Positions 16,232 through 25,020 of a stretch of DNA of 35,301 bases are shown here, piece after piece. The notes below the pieces were generated by a model. It saw only the letters and a list, made by a program, of their open reading frames with translations. It made no database searches and was not told the origin of the DNA. Source of the DNA: Actinomycetes bacterium (GTDB lineage: Bacteria; Actinomycetota; Actinomycetes; S36-B12); the NCBI GenBank assembly GCA_014190275.1, contig BJGE01000018.1:1-35301 (forward strand). Direction: 5' to 3'. The translations under genes and the position numbers were made by a program. How positions within the stretch are numbered: the stretch's first letter is position 1; each line of letters opens with the position of its first letter.

Positions 16232-17020
16232 GCCGGAGACTGCTTTCGCGCCCAGCGCGCAGGCTCCCGCAAACCAGATCAGGTAGGCCGATGAGCCGGC
16301 CATGGTGCCGGATGCATAGGCCCGCATCGCGTCAACATAAGCCGGCCGCCCCATGGTGAACATTCCGTTTTCTGGGATCGTGAACAACGATGGATCCACC
16401 GCGCGCTCGGCGAGTACGCAGCGGGCCGCGGCGCGGGCCACCAGACCCGAACCCCAGGCAAAGGGCCGAAGGGTGAGCAACTCGGCATGCACAATGCCCG
16501 CGACTAACATCGCCGGAGCCGTCGTCGGGGCGAGTACCAACTCCGCGAGCAGGGTCAACCGCGGACCCACCAGGGCGGCCGGGGGTAGTTGGCCGATGCG
16601 CAGCGGATCATCGGCCAGCTCCTGTGATCGCGGTCTGCCCAGTTCATCCTTGGTGGTGAAATCGTTGGCCGCGATGGCATGTAGGGCGGCAATCACCTGT
16701 AGGGGGGCCGATGACCAAGCGCCTACTTGGCCAGGCACCGCCGCGGTGACGTCAATCGCCCGGGCCAGTACCCGGCCCATCGGGGAGTCGTCGATGACCG
16801 CGGTATCGGCCCCGTCAATAGCCGCCGAATCACGACCCCCGCGCTCGATGGAGGCCCGGGCGACCGACGCCGCATTGGTCCGAATATCGCGGCGCCAAAG
16901 CACGGAATCGATCTCCGCACGCGCGGCCGCTAAAACCGAGGCGACCGCCGGGTCCTGGGCGAGTGCCGCGAATGGGTCGGTCCCTAGAACTTTGCTTTCA
17001 ATTTCCGCCACGCCACCCAT
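16229..17020 (-). CDS. Fic/Fido-fold protein with degenerate active site (Rv3662c-like)
   Basis: 263 residues. An N-terminal SAAIDGADT (65-73) mirrors the inhibitory-helix motif S/TxxxE-G of class II Fic proteins, with Asp for Glu. The core motif HPFxxGNGRxxR is recognisable but altered: LRPFAWGSGLVAR (184-196), with His to Arg, Asn to Ser and the first Arg to Leu. The fold is therefore probably Fido, but AMP transfer by the usual His is unlikely. Similar proteins occupy this slot beside the HAD gene in many actinobacteria; their function is not known to me. Start ATG 17020 lies only 28 bp from the divergent acs start. Confidence 0.65.
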   Translation of the reverse strand: MGGVAEIESKVLGTDPFAALAQDPAVASVLAAARAEIDSVLWRRDIRTNAASVARASIERGGRDSAAIDGADTAVIDDSPMGRVLARAIDVTAAVPGQVGAWSSAPLQVIAALHAIAANDFTTKDELGRPRSQELADDPLRIGQLPPAALVGPRLTLLAELVLAPTTAPAMLVAGIVHAELLTLRPFAWGSGLVARAAARCVLAERAVDPSLFTIPENGMFTMGRPAYVDAMRAYASGTMAGSSAYLIWFAGACALGAKAVSG

Positions 17021-17037
17021 CTAACCGCCCGGTTCGC

Positions 17038-17043
17038 CATAAT
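17038..17043 (+). promoter_or_regulatory. -10 box of acs in a 28-bp divergent gap
   Basis: CATAAT ends 5 nt before the acs GTG (17049), so the transcript should be leaderless. Read on the minus strand the same bases give CATTAT, a possible -10 for the divergent Fic-like gene. The two promoters would overlap and could exclude each other. Confidence 0.5.
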
Positions 17044-17048
17044 GCAGT

Positions 17049-19016
17049 GTGCCCTCACAGACCTTGGAAAGTGCCGCCCACGAGAACCTCTCCTTCCCGC
17101 CCCCGCCCGATTTCGTGGCGCAGGCGAATGTCACCGCTGCGGCGTATGACCAAGCCGCCGCCGACCGCCTTGAATTTTGGGCGACCCAAGCACGGCGTCT
17201 TTCCTGGGCGACACCCTTTAATGAGGTGCTCGACTGGTCAGATGCCCCATTTGCTAAGTGGTTCGTCGGTGGCAAGCTAAATGTTGCCTACAACTGTGTC
17301 GACCGCCATGTTGAGGCCGGCTACGGCGATCAGGTGGCAATTAAGTTTGAGGGAGAACTTGGCGACCGACGCGATATCACCTACGCACAGTTGCAGCGCG
17401 AAGTCTCGCAGGCCGCCAATGCGCTAATCGAACTTGGAATAACCACCGGGGATCGAGTTGCCATCTACCTGCCAATGATCCCCGAGGCGATAATTTCGAT
17501 GCTGGCCTGCGCCCGGTTGGGGGCACCGCACTCCGTTATTTTCGGTGGCTTCTCAGCACATGCACTGGAAAGCCGCATCAACGACGCTGAGGCGAAACTG
17601 GTCATCACCGCGGATGGTCAACATCGACGCGGCAGTATCTTGCCCCTTAAGCATGCGGTTGACGAAGCTGTCGCCAACACCCCGACCGTCGAGCACGTGC
17701 TGGTGGTGCACCGCACCGGACTTGATGTTGATTGGGACGACTCCCGTGATGTCTGGTGGCACGACATTGTTGACAGCCAACCGGCCACGCACGCCCCCGA
17801 AGCCTTCGATAGTGAGCATCCCCTTTTCATTCTCTATACGTCGGGCACTACCGGCACCCCAAAAGGCATCCTCCACACGACCGGGGGCTACCTGACCCAA
17901 ACTTCGTACACGCACTATGCGGTCTTTGATTTGAAGCCCGACACCGACGTTTACTGGTGCACCGCCGACGTCGGCTGGATCACCGGCCACTCCTATGTGG
18001 TCTACGGCCCACTATCGAACCGCGTCACCCAGGTGATCTACGAAGGCACTCCTGACACTCCAACCCAAGATCGCTGGTGGGATGTGGTGGAGCGTCATAA
18101 AGTCTCAATCCTCTACACCGCGCCCACCGCAATTCGAACTTTCATGAAGTGGGGGGACGATCTGCCCAATGGCAAGGATCTTTCCTCACTTCGGCTACTC
18201 GGCTCAGTTGGCGAACCCATCAACCCCGAAGCTTGGCTTTGGTACCACGAAGTAATTGGCGGTGGCCGCTGCCCAATCGTCGACACCTGGTGGCAGACCG
18301 AAACCGGTGCGATCATGATCTCACCGCTTCCTGGCGTAACAACTTGCAAACCTGGTTCGGCGATGACCGCCCTGCCCGGTATCGGCACTGCCGTTGTTGA
18401 CGATCATGGGCTGCCAACCGGCGAAGGCACCACCGGCTACCTAATCCTCACCGAGCCTTGGCCGTCAATGCTGCGCGGTATTTGGCGCGACCCCGAGCGC
18501 TACCAGGAGGGCTACTGGAAGCACTTCCCCGATGTCTACTTCGCCGGTGACGGCGCCCGCCTGGACCATGACGGTGCGATTCGCTTACTCGGCCGAGTTG
18601 ATGACGTAATGAACGTCTCTGGTCATCGCATCTCGACCACCGAGGTGGAGGCGGCACTTGGCTCCCATCCAAGAGTTGCCGAATCCGCCGTGGTCGGGGC
18701 CACCGATGCAACCACCGGGCAAGGCATCGTGGCCTTTGTCATTCTCAAAGGCGGCGTTGCCGAGGAGGGCGCCGGGCGCACTTCAATTATCAAGGAGTTG
18801 CGAGACCATGTGGCGCACGAGATCGGGCCCATCGCCAAGCCCCGTCAGATCCTCATCGTTGCCGAATTACCTAAGACACGATCCGGCAAGATCATGCGCC
18901 GCCTACTTCGTGATGTGGCCGAGCATCGCGATATCGGCGACGCCACCACCCTCGCCGACCCCGCAGTTATGAGCCTTATTGCCTCCGGCCTTGCCGCCAA
19001 TAGCTCCGAGGACTGA
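17049..19016 (+). CDS. acs: Acetyl-CoA synthetase (acetate-CoA ligase, AMP-forming)
   Basis: 655 residues, full family length. The adenylation P-loop is [24 protein letters not shown] is the A5 motif, and [10 protein letters not shown] and [16 protein letters not shown] are the hinge region. The C-terminal catalytic lysine sits in [11 protein letters not shown] (Lys614), the residue commonly acetylated to switch Acs off. It activates acetate to acetyl-CoA in the cytoplasm. GTG 17049 is preceded by CATAAT with leaderless spacing. nhaA follows after 10 bp, so the two may be co-transcribed. Confidence 0.95.
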   Translation: MPSQTLESAAHENLSFPPPPDFVAQANVTAAAYDQAAADRLEFWATQARRLSWATPFNEVLDWSDAPFAKWFVGGKLNVAYNCVDRHVEAGYGDQVAIKFEGELGDRRDITYAQLQREVSQAANALIELGITTGDRVAIYLPMIPEAIISMLACARLGAPHSVIFGGFSAHALESRINDAEAKLVITADGQHRRGSILPLKHAVDEAVANTPTVEHVLVVHRTGLDVDWDDSRDVWWHDIVDSQPATHAPEAFDSEHPLFILYTSGTTGTPKGILHTTGGYLTQTSYTHYAVFDLKPDTDVYWCTADVGWITGHSYVVYGPLSNRVTQVIYEGTPDTPTQDRWWDVVERHKVSILYTAPTAIRTFMKWGDDLPNGKDLSSLRLLGSVGEPINPEAWLWYHEVIGGGRCPIVDTWWQTETGAIMISPLPGVTTCKPGSAMTALPGIGTAVVDDHGLPTGEGTTGYLILTEPWPSMLRGIWRDPERYQEGYWKHFPDVYFAGDGARLDHDGAIRLLGRVDDVMNVSGHRISTTEVEAALGSHPRVAESAVVGATDATTGQGIVAFVILKGGVAEEGAGRTSIIKELRDHVAHEIGPIAKPRQILIVAELPKTRSGKIMRRLLRDVAEHRDIGDATTLADPAVMSLIASGLAANSSED

Positions 19017-19026
19017 TACTTAGTCG

Positions 19027-20307
19027 GTGACTACGCCTGACGACTTTCTGGCGCGGCCATCACTGCGCGAACGCAACTGGGTTCTTGAGCAACTGCGTGA
19101 TGAGACTTTTGGCGGGGTACTGCTGCTCATCGCGGCCGCGCTCGCCCTCATTTGGGCTAACTCCACTTGGAGTGCGACCTATTTCGCCTTCGTGCAAATC
19201 GAGATTGGACCACCTTGGCTGTCCTTACCACTATCGGCTTGGGCGGCTGATGCGTTACTAGCGTTTTTCTTCTTCGTTGTCGGACTCGAGCTTAAACATG
19301 AATTTGTTTTGGGGTCGCTATCGAAGCCCGCAAAAGCAGCTGTCCCAATAGCTGGGGCACTCGGTGGCATGGTGCTTTCGGCGGCAATCTTCTTCGCCAT
19401 CAACGCAACTGCCGCGGACGGCTCCACTCGGGGCTGGGGTATTCCAATGGCCAGTGATATCGCATTTGGCCTCGCTGTACTTGCCGTAGTGGGCAAAGGA
19501 GTACCCGTTGCACTACGCGCTTTTTTACTGACACTGGCTGTGGTAAATGACCTCGGCGCAATTCTCGTCATCGGGATTTTCTATTCAAGTTCATTTAATG
19601 TCTGGTGGGTTCTTTCGTCTATTGCTTGCTTTATAATTTATTGGTACGCACAGCGTCGGCGCATCACTTCAGCCTTTATCTACGTCCCACTTGTAATATT
19701 CACCTGGATTTCTATGTATGAAAGCGGAATTCATGCAACGGTCGCAGGTGTCGTAATTGGGCTGCTCACTCGAGTCAAGCTTGATCCCGGTGAGGCCCGC
19801 GCGCCTGCCGACCGGGTTGGGCATCGATTACATCCACTCAGCGCCGGGTTCTGCGTCCCAGTTTTTGCGTTCTGCGTGGTCGGGGTTGATCTCACGGCCA
19901 TCGGGCTCGGTGAGGTTATCGGCACCCCCATTGCGATGGGAGTCATCATTGGACTCGTAGTCGGCCAACCCATCGGTGTGGTCACTACCTCGTGGATCGT
20001 GGCGCGGTTTACCAAAGCCTCACTGGCGGCACCACTTAAATGGCTTGATGTCACGGCCATCGGGCTGCTAGCAGGTATCGGGTTCACCGTCCCGCTGCTT
20101 ATTGCTGAGGTCGCATACGGTGAAACCCCACTTGAGCTGGGCACCGCGAAGACGGCCATTCTCACCGGCTCAATAACCTCGGCCCTACTTGCCTCAATCC
20201 TCCTTGTCACAAGAAACCGGCATTTCGCCGCCATCGAATCGGTTGAGGAGCGCGATGCGGACGGCGATGGAATCCCAGATGTGTACCAGCAGGGGCCCGG
20301 GCGGTAG
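19027..20307 (+). CDS. nhaA: NhaA-family Na+/H+ antiporter with altered ion-site pair
   Basis: 426 residues, about 12 membrane helices, with NhaA signatures FFFVVGLELKHE, GIPMASDIAFGLAVLAVVGK and LAGIGFTVPLLIAEVAYG. In E. coli NhaA the transport site is Asp163-Asp164 plus Lys300. Here the first Asp is Asn (Asn174-Asp175 in LAVVNDLGAI) and the Lys is Gln (Gln314 in VVGQPIGV), so the salt-bridge pair is replaced as a unit while the essential Asp is kept. The C-terminus ends in an acidic, calcium-binding-like tail (ERDADGDGIPDVY). GTG 19027 is chosen; GATACT lies 6 nt upstream. Confidence 0.92.
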   Translation: MTTPDDFLARPSLRERNWVLEQLRDETFGGVLLLIAAALALIWANSTWSATYFAFVQIEIGPPWLSLPLSAWAADALLAFFFFVVGLELKHEFVLGSLSKPAKAAVPIAGALGGMVLSAAIFFAINATAADGSTRGWGIPMASDIAFGLAVLAVVGKGVPVALRAFLLTLAVVNDLGAILVIGIFYSSSFNVWWVLSSIACFIIYWYAQRRRITSAFIYVPLVIFTWISMYESGIHATVAGVVIGLLTRVKLDPGEARAPADRVGHRLHPLSAGFCVPVFAFCVVGVDLTAIGLGEVIGTPIAMGVIIGLVVGQPIGVVTTSWIVARFTKASLAAPLKWLDVTAIGLLAGIGFTVPLLIAEVAYGETPLELGTAKTAILTGSITSALLASILLVTRNRHFAAIESVEERDADGDGIPDVYQQGPGR

Positions 20308-20327
20308 CCTCTACCCGGAGGATCCCC

Positions 20328-20735
20328 ATGGCAGCTAAAACCGAACCGAGTATCTCTGAACTAGTTGGCAAGGTTATTTCCGATGCCCAGCGGCTGGCGA
20401 TGGCGCAGTTGGCCCTGGCCAAGGATGAGATTGGCAAGGCGGGTTCGCGAATTGGCGCGGGAGCCGCACTTGCGATAGCGGCTCTTAGCTTGATCTCATT
20501 GGCAACGGTTTTCCTGCTCATCGCGTTGGCCTACGGTCTGGTGCAACTCGGGCTGCAAATCTGGCTCGGCTTCTTGATCGTGGCCCTGCTACTGATTCTC
20601 GGTGCTGTAATTACCGGGCTCATCGCTCGGAAGAAAATTCTCGAGGTCCGTGCCGGCACGATGACCACCATCGATGAACTCAGCAAGACCGCGAGTGCGT
20701 TGGGGGCCACCGATCCCGAGAGTCCCGGCATCTGA
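20328..20735 (+). CDS. Actinobacterial holin-X-like membrane protein
   Basis: 135 residues. An amphipathic N-terminal helix (SELVGKVISDAQRLAMAQLALAKDEIGKAG) precedes two hydrophobic helices (about 40-65 and 75-98) and a soluble tail. This is the layout of the putative actinobacterial Holin-X family (phage-holin-like, PF07332), common in this acs-nhaA neighbourhood and not evidence of a phage. Function is unproven. Start ATG 20328 has GGAGG 6 nt upstream. The next gene begins 3 nt after its stop. Confidence 0.75.
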   Translation: MAAKTEPSISELVGKVISDAQRLAMAQLALAKDEIGKAGSRIGAGAALAIAALSLISLATVFLLIALAYGLVQLGLQIWLGFLIVALLLILGAVITGLIARKKILEVRAGTMTTIDELSKTASALGATDPESPGI

Positions 20736-20738
20736 CCC

Positions 20739-21650
20739 GTGCCGATTGTTGACCCCGAACAGGCTATCCGGTTACCAGGACCTTGGACCCATCGCGAGGT
20801 ACCCGCACACGGCGCACGCTTCCATGTTGTTGAAGCAGGTAGTGGCCCCGCGGTGGTGCTCCTGCATGGCTTTCCCACCTACTGGTGGACTTGGCGAAAC
20901 CAGTTAACTGCACTAGCCGAAGCCGGCTATCACGCCATCGCGATGGATCTGCGCGGCTACGGCGGCTCTGACCACACACCGCACGGCTATGACCCGATGA
21001 GCCTTTCGGCCGACGTCGCGGGTGTGATTCGGTGCCTTGGTGAATCCGGTGCGATCGTCATCGGCCATGGTTGGGGTGGCTTGATCGCCTGGTCGATGGC
21101 AGTTACGCAACCAGATGCAGTACATGGAATCGTCACAGTTTCAGCCCCACATCCACGGTTGATGCGCCGGGCGGCACTGCGGCCACGGCAATTGGCGAAA
21201 CTGGGTTACCTTGCCGGTTTCCAACTGCCGTTCTTGCCCGAGAATTCATTCATGAAAGCCGACGGCAAGCGCATCAGCGACCTACTGAAAAAGTGGTCCG
21301 CCGACCCGGCTTGGGTTGACGAAGCCGGTGAGATGTATCGCGCGGCATTTCTGCGCTGGCCGACCGCGCACACCGCAATTGAATACCACCGCTGGTCGGT
21401 GCGATCCCTGCTGCGTCCAGATGGCCTGCGTTATATGTCTGCTATGTCAGCGCCCATTGATAATAATGTGCTTCAGATCCACGGTACCGAAGACCCAATG
21501 GTGCTACTTGATAGTTGCGGAGGCAGCGATAAGTACGTAAGTGGCGAATATCAATTCCGGACTTTACCGACCGGGCACTTCCCGCATGAGGAAACCCCGG
21601 GGGCCTTTAACGAACTTATCCTGCATTGGCTTGCCGCACAGCATAATTAG
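20739..21650 (+). CDS. Alpha/beta hydrolase, epoxide-hydrolase-like, nucleophile replaced by glycine
   Basis: 303 residues. The fold is clear: oxyanion HGFPTYWWTWRNQL, then DLRGYGGSD, the nucleophile-elbow sequence IVIGHGWGGLIAW, an acid in HGTEDPMV and a His in PTGHFPHEE. In epoxide hydrolases and dehalogenases the elbow is GHDWGG and in serine hydrolases GHSxGG. Here residue 111 is Gly (codon GGT, 21069-21071). The Asp and His remain. It may be non-catalytic or use another mechanism. EphE-type proteins occupy this position in mycobacteria. GTG 20739 follows the previous stop by 3 nt. Confidence 0.85.
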   Translation: MPIVDPEQAIRLPGPWTHREVPAHGARFHVVEAGSGPAVVLLHGFPTYWWTWRNQLTALAEAGYHAIAMDLRGYGGSDHTPHGYDPMSLSADVAGVIRCLGESGAIVIGHGWGGLIAWSMAVTQPDAVHGIVTVSAPHPRLMRRAALRPRQLAKLGYLAGFQLPFLPENSFMKADGKRISDLLKKWSADPAWVDEAGEMYRAAFLRWPTAHTAIEYHRWSVRSLLRPDGLRYMSAMSAPIDNNVLQIHGTEDPMVLLDSCGGSDKYVSGEYQFRTLPTGHFPHEETPGAFNELILHWLAAQHN

Positions 21651-21654
21651 GTTC

Positions 21655-22041
21655 ATGCCGCGCCCACGTGATCGTTACGGCAGGCCCCTGGCGCCCGACG
21701 CCCCGACGGCACAGATAACCCCACCAGCTCCCGAACGGGAGAACATCACCAGCGCGGAGGCGTGGGGCGAGGCGATTAACTACCTGAATGTCGATTTACC
21801 TTTCCACGCGCACGAAGTCTTCGAGCAACGCTGGCGTTGCTGCCCGCCCGCCGAGCGTGACTGCTGGCGCGCTCTTGCGCAGTGGGGTGCCGCGCTTACC
21901 CACCTTGCCCGCGGCAACCCCAAGGGCAGTCGGGACGTCGCACTTCGAGCAGGTGAGTTACTTGGCAACTGCACCATCATCGCGCCGGTGGATCGTGAAT
22001 TCGTATTGGATTCGCTCGCCAGGCTCATTACCTGCAAATAG
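21655..22041 (+). CDS. DUF309-family protein
   Basis: 128 residues. The core AWGEAINYLNVDLPFHAHEVFEQRWRCCPPAERDCWRALAQWGAALTHLARGNPKGSRDVALRAGELL matches DUF309, a small helical family with a conserved HEvfE..W motif and no established biochemical role. ATG 21655 is used because CATAAT (21642-21647) ends 7 nt upstream, a leaderless arrangement embedded in the end of the preceding gene. An in-frame extension to 21541 lies inside the hydrolase gene. The stop codon is part of the terminator stem at 22036-22079. Confidence 0.8.
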   Translation: MPRPRDRYGRPLAPDAPTAQITPPAPERENITSAEAWGEAINYLNVDLPFHAHEVFEQRWRCCPPAERDCWRALAQWGAALTHLARGNPKGSRDVALRAGELLGNCTIIAPVDREFVLDSLARLITCK

Positions 22042-22079
22042 TTGAGGGTGGCCAAGATTTAGGCCACCCTCAACTATTT
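22036..22079. terminator. Bidirectional terminator with perfect 18-bp stem
   Basis: AAATAGTTGAGGGTGGCC (22036-22053) and its exact complement (22062-22079) flank an 8-nt loop between convergent genes. A/T pairs at both bases supply T-runs on each strand. The TAG stop of the DUF309 gene lies inside the stem, and the APC permease stop is 10 nt beyond it. Confidence 0.9.
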
Positions 22080-22088
22080 ATTCATGAA

Positions 22089-23789
22089 TTAACTTTGCGG
22101 TGGCTGGTTGTATCCCCTGCCCTCGCGTTCAAGGGCGATCTCATCTGCCGATGAAACCCCCGCGGGTAGATCGATTGTCATCTTCGGGCCGGTGAACCAC
22201 TTTTTGGCTGAAACATGCCAGCCGATCCAAAGTGCGATTAAAATCGCCCCTAGTACTAGTGGGGCATAGTTGACCGACTTCCAATCAAATGGCACCTCTT
22301 CAACGCTCGGTGCTCCTAAGAAGCCACGCATGAAACCCGGTGCTCCGCCTGGATACAGCGGCAGGATGAAATACACAGAAGTCACCACGATTTCAATGAC
22401 GGCAAGTGGCGCCATCCACTTCCACTTATTGCCAAGGTTCCAAGAACCCTGCTTGAAGTCCGCGCCCTTCTTCCACCGATAGTAAATCGGGATCGCGAAG
22501 GCTAGGTACAACCCGAGTACCCCGATCGACACCACCGCGAAGAATGCGGTCACGGTGTAGATGGGCTCTTCCGGCGATCCGATATTCACCTTCCACAGCG
22601 CCGGGAGGGTCAAGATCAAGCCGGCGACGGTTACAGCGATGACAGCGTAGATTGGAGTCTTCGCCTTGTTGACCCGCGACCACAACTTGGCCCCTGGTAC
22701 CGCACCGTCGCGGCTAAAAGCGAACAGCATTCGTGAGGCTGAGGTCAGGCACGCCGTCGTGCAGAACAACTGCCCGATCGTCGCGATCAGCAGCACGCTG
22801 CCAGACATCTGCGGAGTCAGTGCTTGGTCGAGGATGACTTGGACGCCCCCACCACCGGCCGACACCGCGACCGGATCCTGAACGGCGAACAAGAACAGGA
22901 GCAGGAGTATCCACCCGCCGATTGCGGAGTAGAAGATCGAACGCCAGATCCCCTTTGCCGCCGCATTGGCCGCACCATTTGTTTCCTCCGAAAGGTGCGC
23001 GGAAGCGTCGTATCCGGTGATCGTGTACTGGGTAAGCAAGAAACCCAATGGCAGCACATAGAACCAGAAACCCGGGCCACTCGTACCAGCACCGTTCAGG
23101 GCACCGTCTCCGCTGCCGAACAGGCCGAAGGTGTTGTTAACCCGACCGGTGAAAACATCGGTCACACCCCAGTGCGTTGCACCTTCCTTCAAGAAGAAGA
23201 GCAAGATGATCACGATAACGGCGGCACCAGCGACGTGCCACCAAACCGAGATGTTGTTGAAGACGGCCAGTAGCCGGCTGGAGAAGATATTGGCTAGCGC
23301 GGTCAGCGCCAAAATACACAAGAAGATGAAGAACACCCGTTCAAGTGAATACCCCGCTGCCCATGATTCGCTGAACCGGGAAATCGAGTAGTCGAAGAAG
23401 GTAGCCGCGCCATAGGCGACAGATGCCACGATGGCGATCAGGCCTACCAGGTTCAACCACCCGGTGTAGTAACCAGCTTTTACGCTACCCAGCTTGCTGG
23501 CCCACCAGTAGATACCGCCCGAGGTCGGGTACGCCGAAACCAACTCGGACATACAAAAACCAATTACTAAAATGCAGGCCGCAATTACTGGCCAGCCGAT
23601 GGAGATGGCGATTGGACCGCCATTGTTCCACCCAAAGTAGAAGGTGGTAAAGCAGCCGGCCAGAATAGAGATAATCGAAAATGAGATCGCGAAGTTGGAA
23701 AAACCAGACCAACTTCGATTGAGTTCCTGCTTGTAACCAAGATCTGCCAGCTGTTTTTCGTCAGCACTCATGGTCGATTGATCTGCCAC
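22089..23789 (-). CDS. APC-family amino acid/amine permease
   Basis: 566 residues from GTG 23789, chosen for its strong ribosome site AAGGAGG 6 nt upstream. The longer frame to 23912 lacks one. It has about 12-13 membrane helices with APC-superfamily signatures: ELNRSWSGFSNFAISFSIISILAG, ELVSAYPTSGGIYWWASKLG and TGYDASAHLSEETNGA, the pattern of GABA/choline/amino-acid permeases of the ACT group. It probably imports the amine used by the neighbouring ligase and oxidoreductases. It lies downstream of the kinase-like gene on the same strand, 158 bp away. Confidence 0.88.
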   Translation of the reverse strand: MADQSTMSADEKQLADLGYKQELNRSWSGFSNFAISFSIISILAGCFTTFYFGWNNGGPIAISIGWPVIAACILVIGFCMSELVSAYPTSGGIYWWASKLGSVKAGYYTGWLNLVGLIAIVASVAYGAATFFDYSISRFSESWAAGYSLERVFFIFLCILALTALANIFSSRLLAVFNNISVWWHVAGAAVIVIILLFFLKEGATHWGVTDVFTGRVNNTFGLFGSGDGALNGAGTSGPGFWFYVLPLGFLLTQYTITGYDASAHLSEETNGAANAAAKGIWRSIFYSAIGGWILLLLFLFAVQDPVAVSAGGGGVQVILDQALTPQMSGSVLLIATIGQLFCTTACLTSASRMLFAFSRDGAVPGAKLWSRVNKAKTPIYAVIAVTVAGLILTLPALWKVNIGSPEEPIYTVTAFFAVVSIGVLGLYLAFAIPIYYRWKKGADFKQGSWNLGNKWKWMAPLAVIEIVVTSVYFILPLYPGGAPGFMRGFLGAPSVEEVPFDWKSVNYAPLVLGAILIALWIGWHVSAKKWFTGPKMTIDLPAGVSSADEIALEREGRGYNQPPQS

Positions 23790-23858
23790 CGCTGTCCTCC
23801 TTATCGACGCCGGCAATGTCACTCCACGGTGAGTTCGCGTCTGACGACCCCGTGGACG

Positions 23859-23904
23859 GGACACTATTGCTGCTGAGTGTCCTCCCGCAGAGCTTTTAAT
23901 TAAA
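23859..23904 (-). promoter_or_regulatory. Inverted repeats before the permease gene
   Basis: In the 158-bp gap between the kinase-like gene and the permease, GGACAC (23859-23864) pairs with GTGTCC (23877-23882) across 12 nt, and TTTAATTAAA (23895-23904) is a perfect AT palindrome. Either could be an operator or part of an AT-rich promoter. The permease leader therefore seems to have its own control. Confidence 0.35.
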
Positions 23905-23947
23905 TTCGACACGCCAACAAGTTAAATAGAGACTTAGCCACTTGCAT

Positions 23948-24889
23948 TTATTCAGTCGGGGTCACCGAATGCAGGAGGTCGGCGAACCCCGGGCTGTCGA
24001 ATTCGGCAACGGCTCGCTCATACTTCTCCATGCCCCAGCCCCAGTAGTCAAAGTCAATGGGGCTCATCGCCGCCTGGATTGATGCCCATAGGGTCCAGCC
24101 GTATTTCGAGGCCACCCCCCAAAGTCGCGCCCTGGCAACCTTGCTGGCCGCTGCCCGACCCCAATAACTTGCGACTAATTCCGCTAACAGCTCGTCTGGG
24201 AGGGTGGATTCACTCCAGATATTGCCGATCTCAAAGCTAGCCTCGTTATTGCCCGAATACTCATAGTCAATGAGCCATAGCCGCTCACCGTCATCAATGA
24301 AATTCGCAGCCAAAAGGTCGTTATTGCAAGGTACCGTTGGCTCGGGATGCTCGAACATAATCTTTTTCATGAGCTCGAATTTCGGTAAGAACTCAAGATA
24401 CCGATCGGGCAGCCGGTAGCCCTTTGCTTGCACCAAGGATAGGTAGCGGGCCTGAATATCGAACATATTGAAGTCGCTGACGAATCTGGGGCCAGCGTGC
24501 AGCATGCGGCACGCCTGGGCGATCCTGGGCAGGTTGGCCGGATCGCGAACATCTACTTCGGCGTACGTTCGCCCTTCGATCCACCCCACCACTAGGGCCC
24601 CGGCCTGTGGCAGGTACTCGATGACCGGGGGCCCGGCACCGGACATCGCCGCGGAGATCGAGTTCAGGTGCTCGTTATCCCGGTCAATTGCGAGCGCTGA
24701 CGACTCGGCATCCGAAAGCCGAACCACGATGATCCCGCCGGGGGTAACCACCCGGTAATTGCGGTTAGTGATGCCGCCTGCCAGCTCGGACACCGCGGTG
24801 GCACCCCGGGCACTCGGTAACTGCCGAATTCGATCAGCGTCCGCACTAGGGATGCCCGCGTATACGTCAGCTGCTCGCACCGCATCCAT
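23948..24889 (-). CDS. Choline/ethanolamine-kinase-like phosphotransferase
   Basis: 313 residues. The kinase-like fold has GGITNRNYRVV (nucleotide loop), the catalytic loop PCNNDLLAANF (187-197) and the metal-binding LIDYEYSGNN (206-215, Asp208). This is the choline/ethanolamine kinase pattern (APH superfamily). The usual loop reads HNDL; here Asn replaces the His (Asn190), but Asp191 and Asn196 remain. The expected reaction is ATP-dependent O-phosphorylation of an amino alcohol, in keeping with an ethanolamine-linked locus. It is divergent from the ligase gene. No Shine-Dalgarno is evident at ATG 24889; TACGCT lies 7 nt upstream. Confidence 0.75.
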   Translation of the reverse strand: MDAVRAADVYAGIPSADADRIRQLPSARGATAVSELAGGITNRNYRVVTPGGIIVVRLSDAESSALAIDRDNEHLNSISAAMSGAGPPVIEYLPQAGALVVGWIEGRTYAEVDVRDPANLPRIAQACRMLHAGPRFVSDFNMFDIQARYLSLVQAKGYRLPDRYLEFLPKFELMKKIMFEHPEPTVPCNNDLLAANFIDDGERLWLIDYEYSGNNEASFEIGNIWSESTLPDELLAELVASYWGRAAASKVARARLWGVASKYGWTLWASIQAAMSPIDFDYWGWGMEKYERAVAEFDSPGFADLLHSVTPTE

Positions 24890-25020
24890 AGGTGGGAGCG
24901 TAGGTCACCGTCGGGGTCAGCCTGTAGTTAATAGGCCGGCAATTTGGGGGTAGGGAGGCTAACCGCCGGCCCGATAGGGCAGGGTTGGGGTACCGAGTTG
25001 ATCACGACATGGAGGCAAAA
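24890..25020. promoter_or_regulatory. Divergent control region, kinase-like gene against gamma-glutamylamide ligase
   Basis: 131 bp between two outward-facing starts. On the minus side a TACGCT box sits 7 nt before ATG 24889. On the plus side GGAGG (25011-25015) serves ATG 25021. No clear regulator palindrome was found and no regulator gene lies in the cluster. Confidence 0.35.

Noticed and set aside
16353-17024. Open frame of 223 codons on the plus strand
   Set aside because: Mirror of the Fic-like gene; the Fic-like reading has recognisable motifs while this has none.
23790-23912. 41-codon N-terminal extension of the APC permease
   Set aside because: GTG 23789 has a strong AAGGAGG; the extension is basic, unlike the family, and covers inverted repeats.
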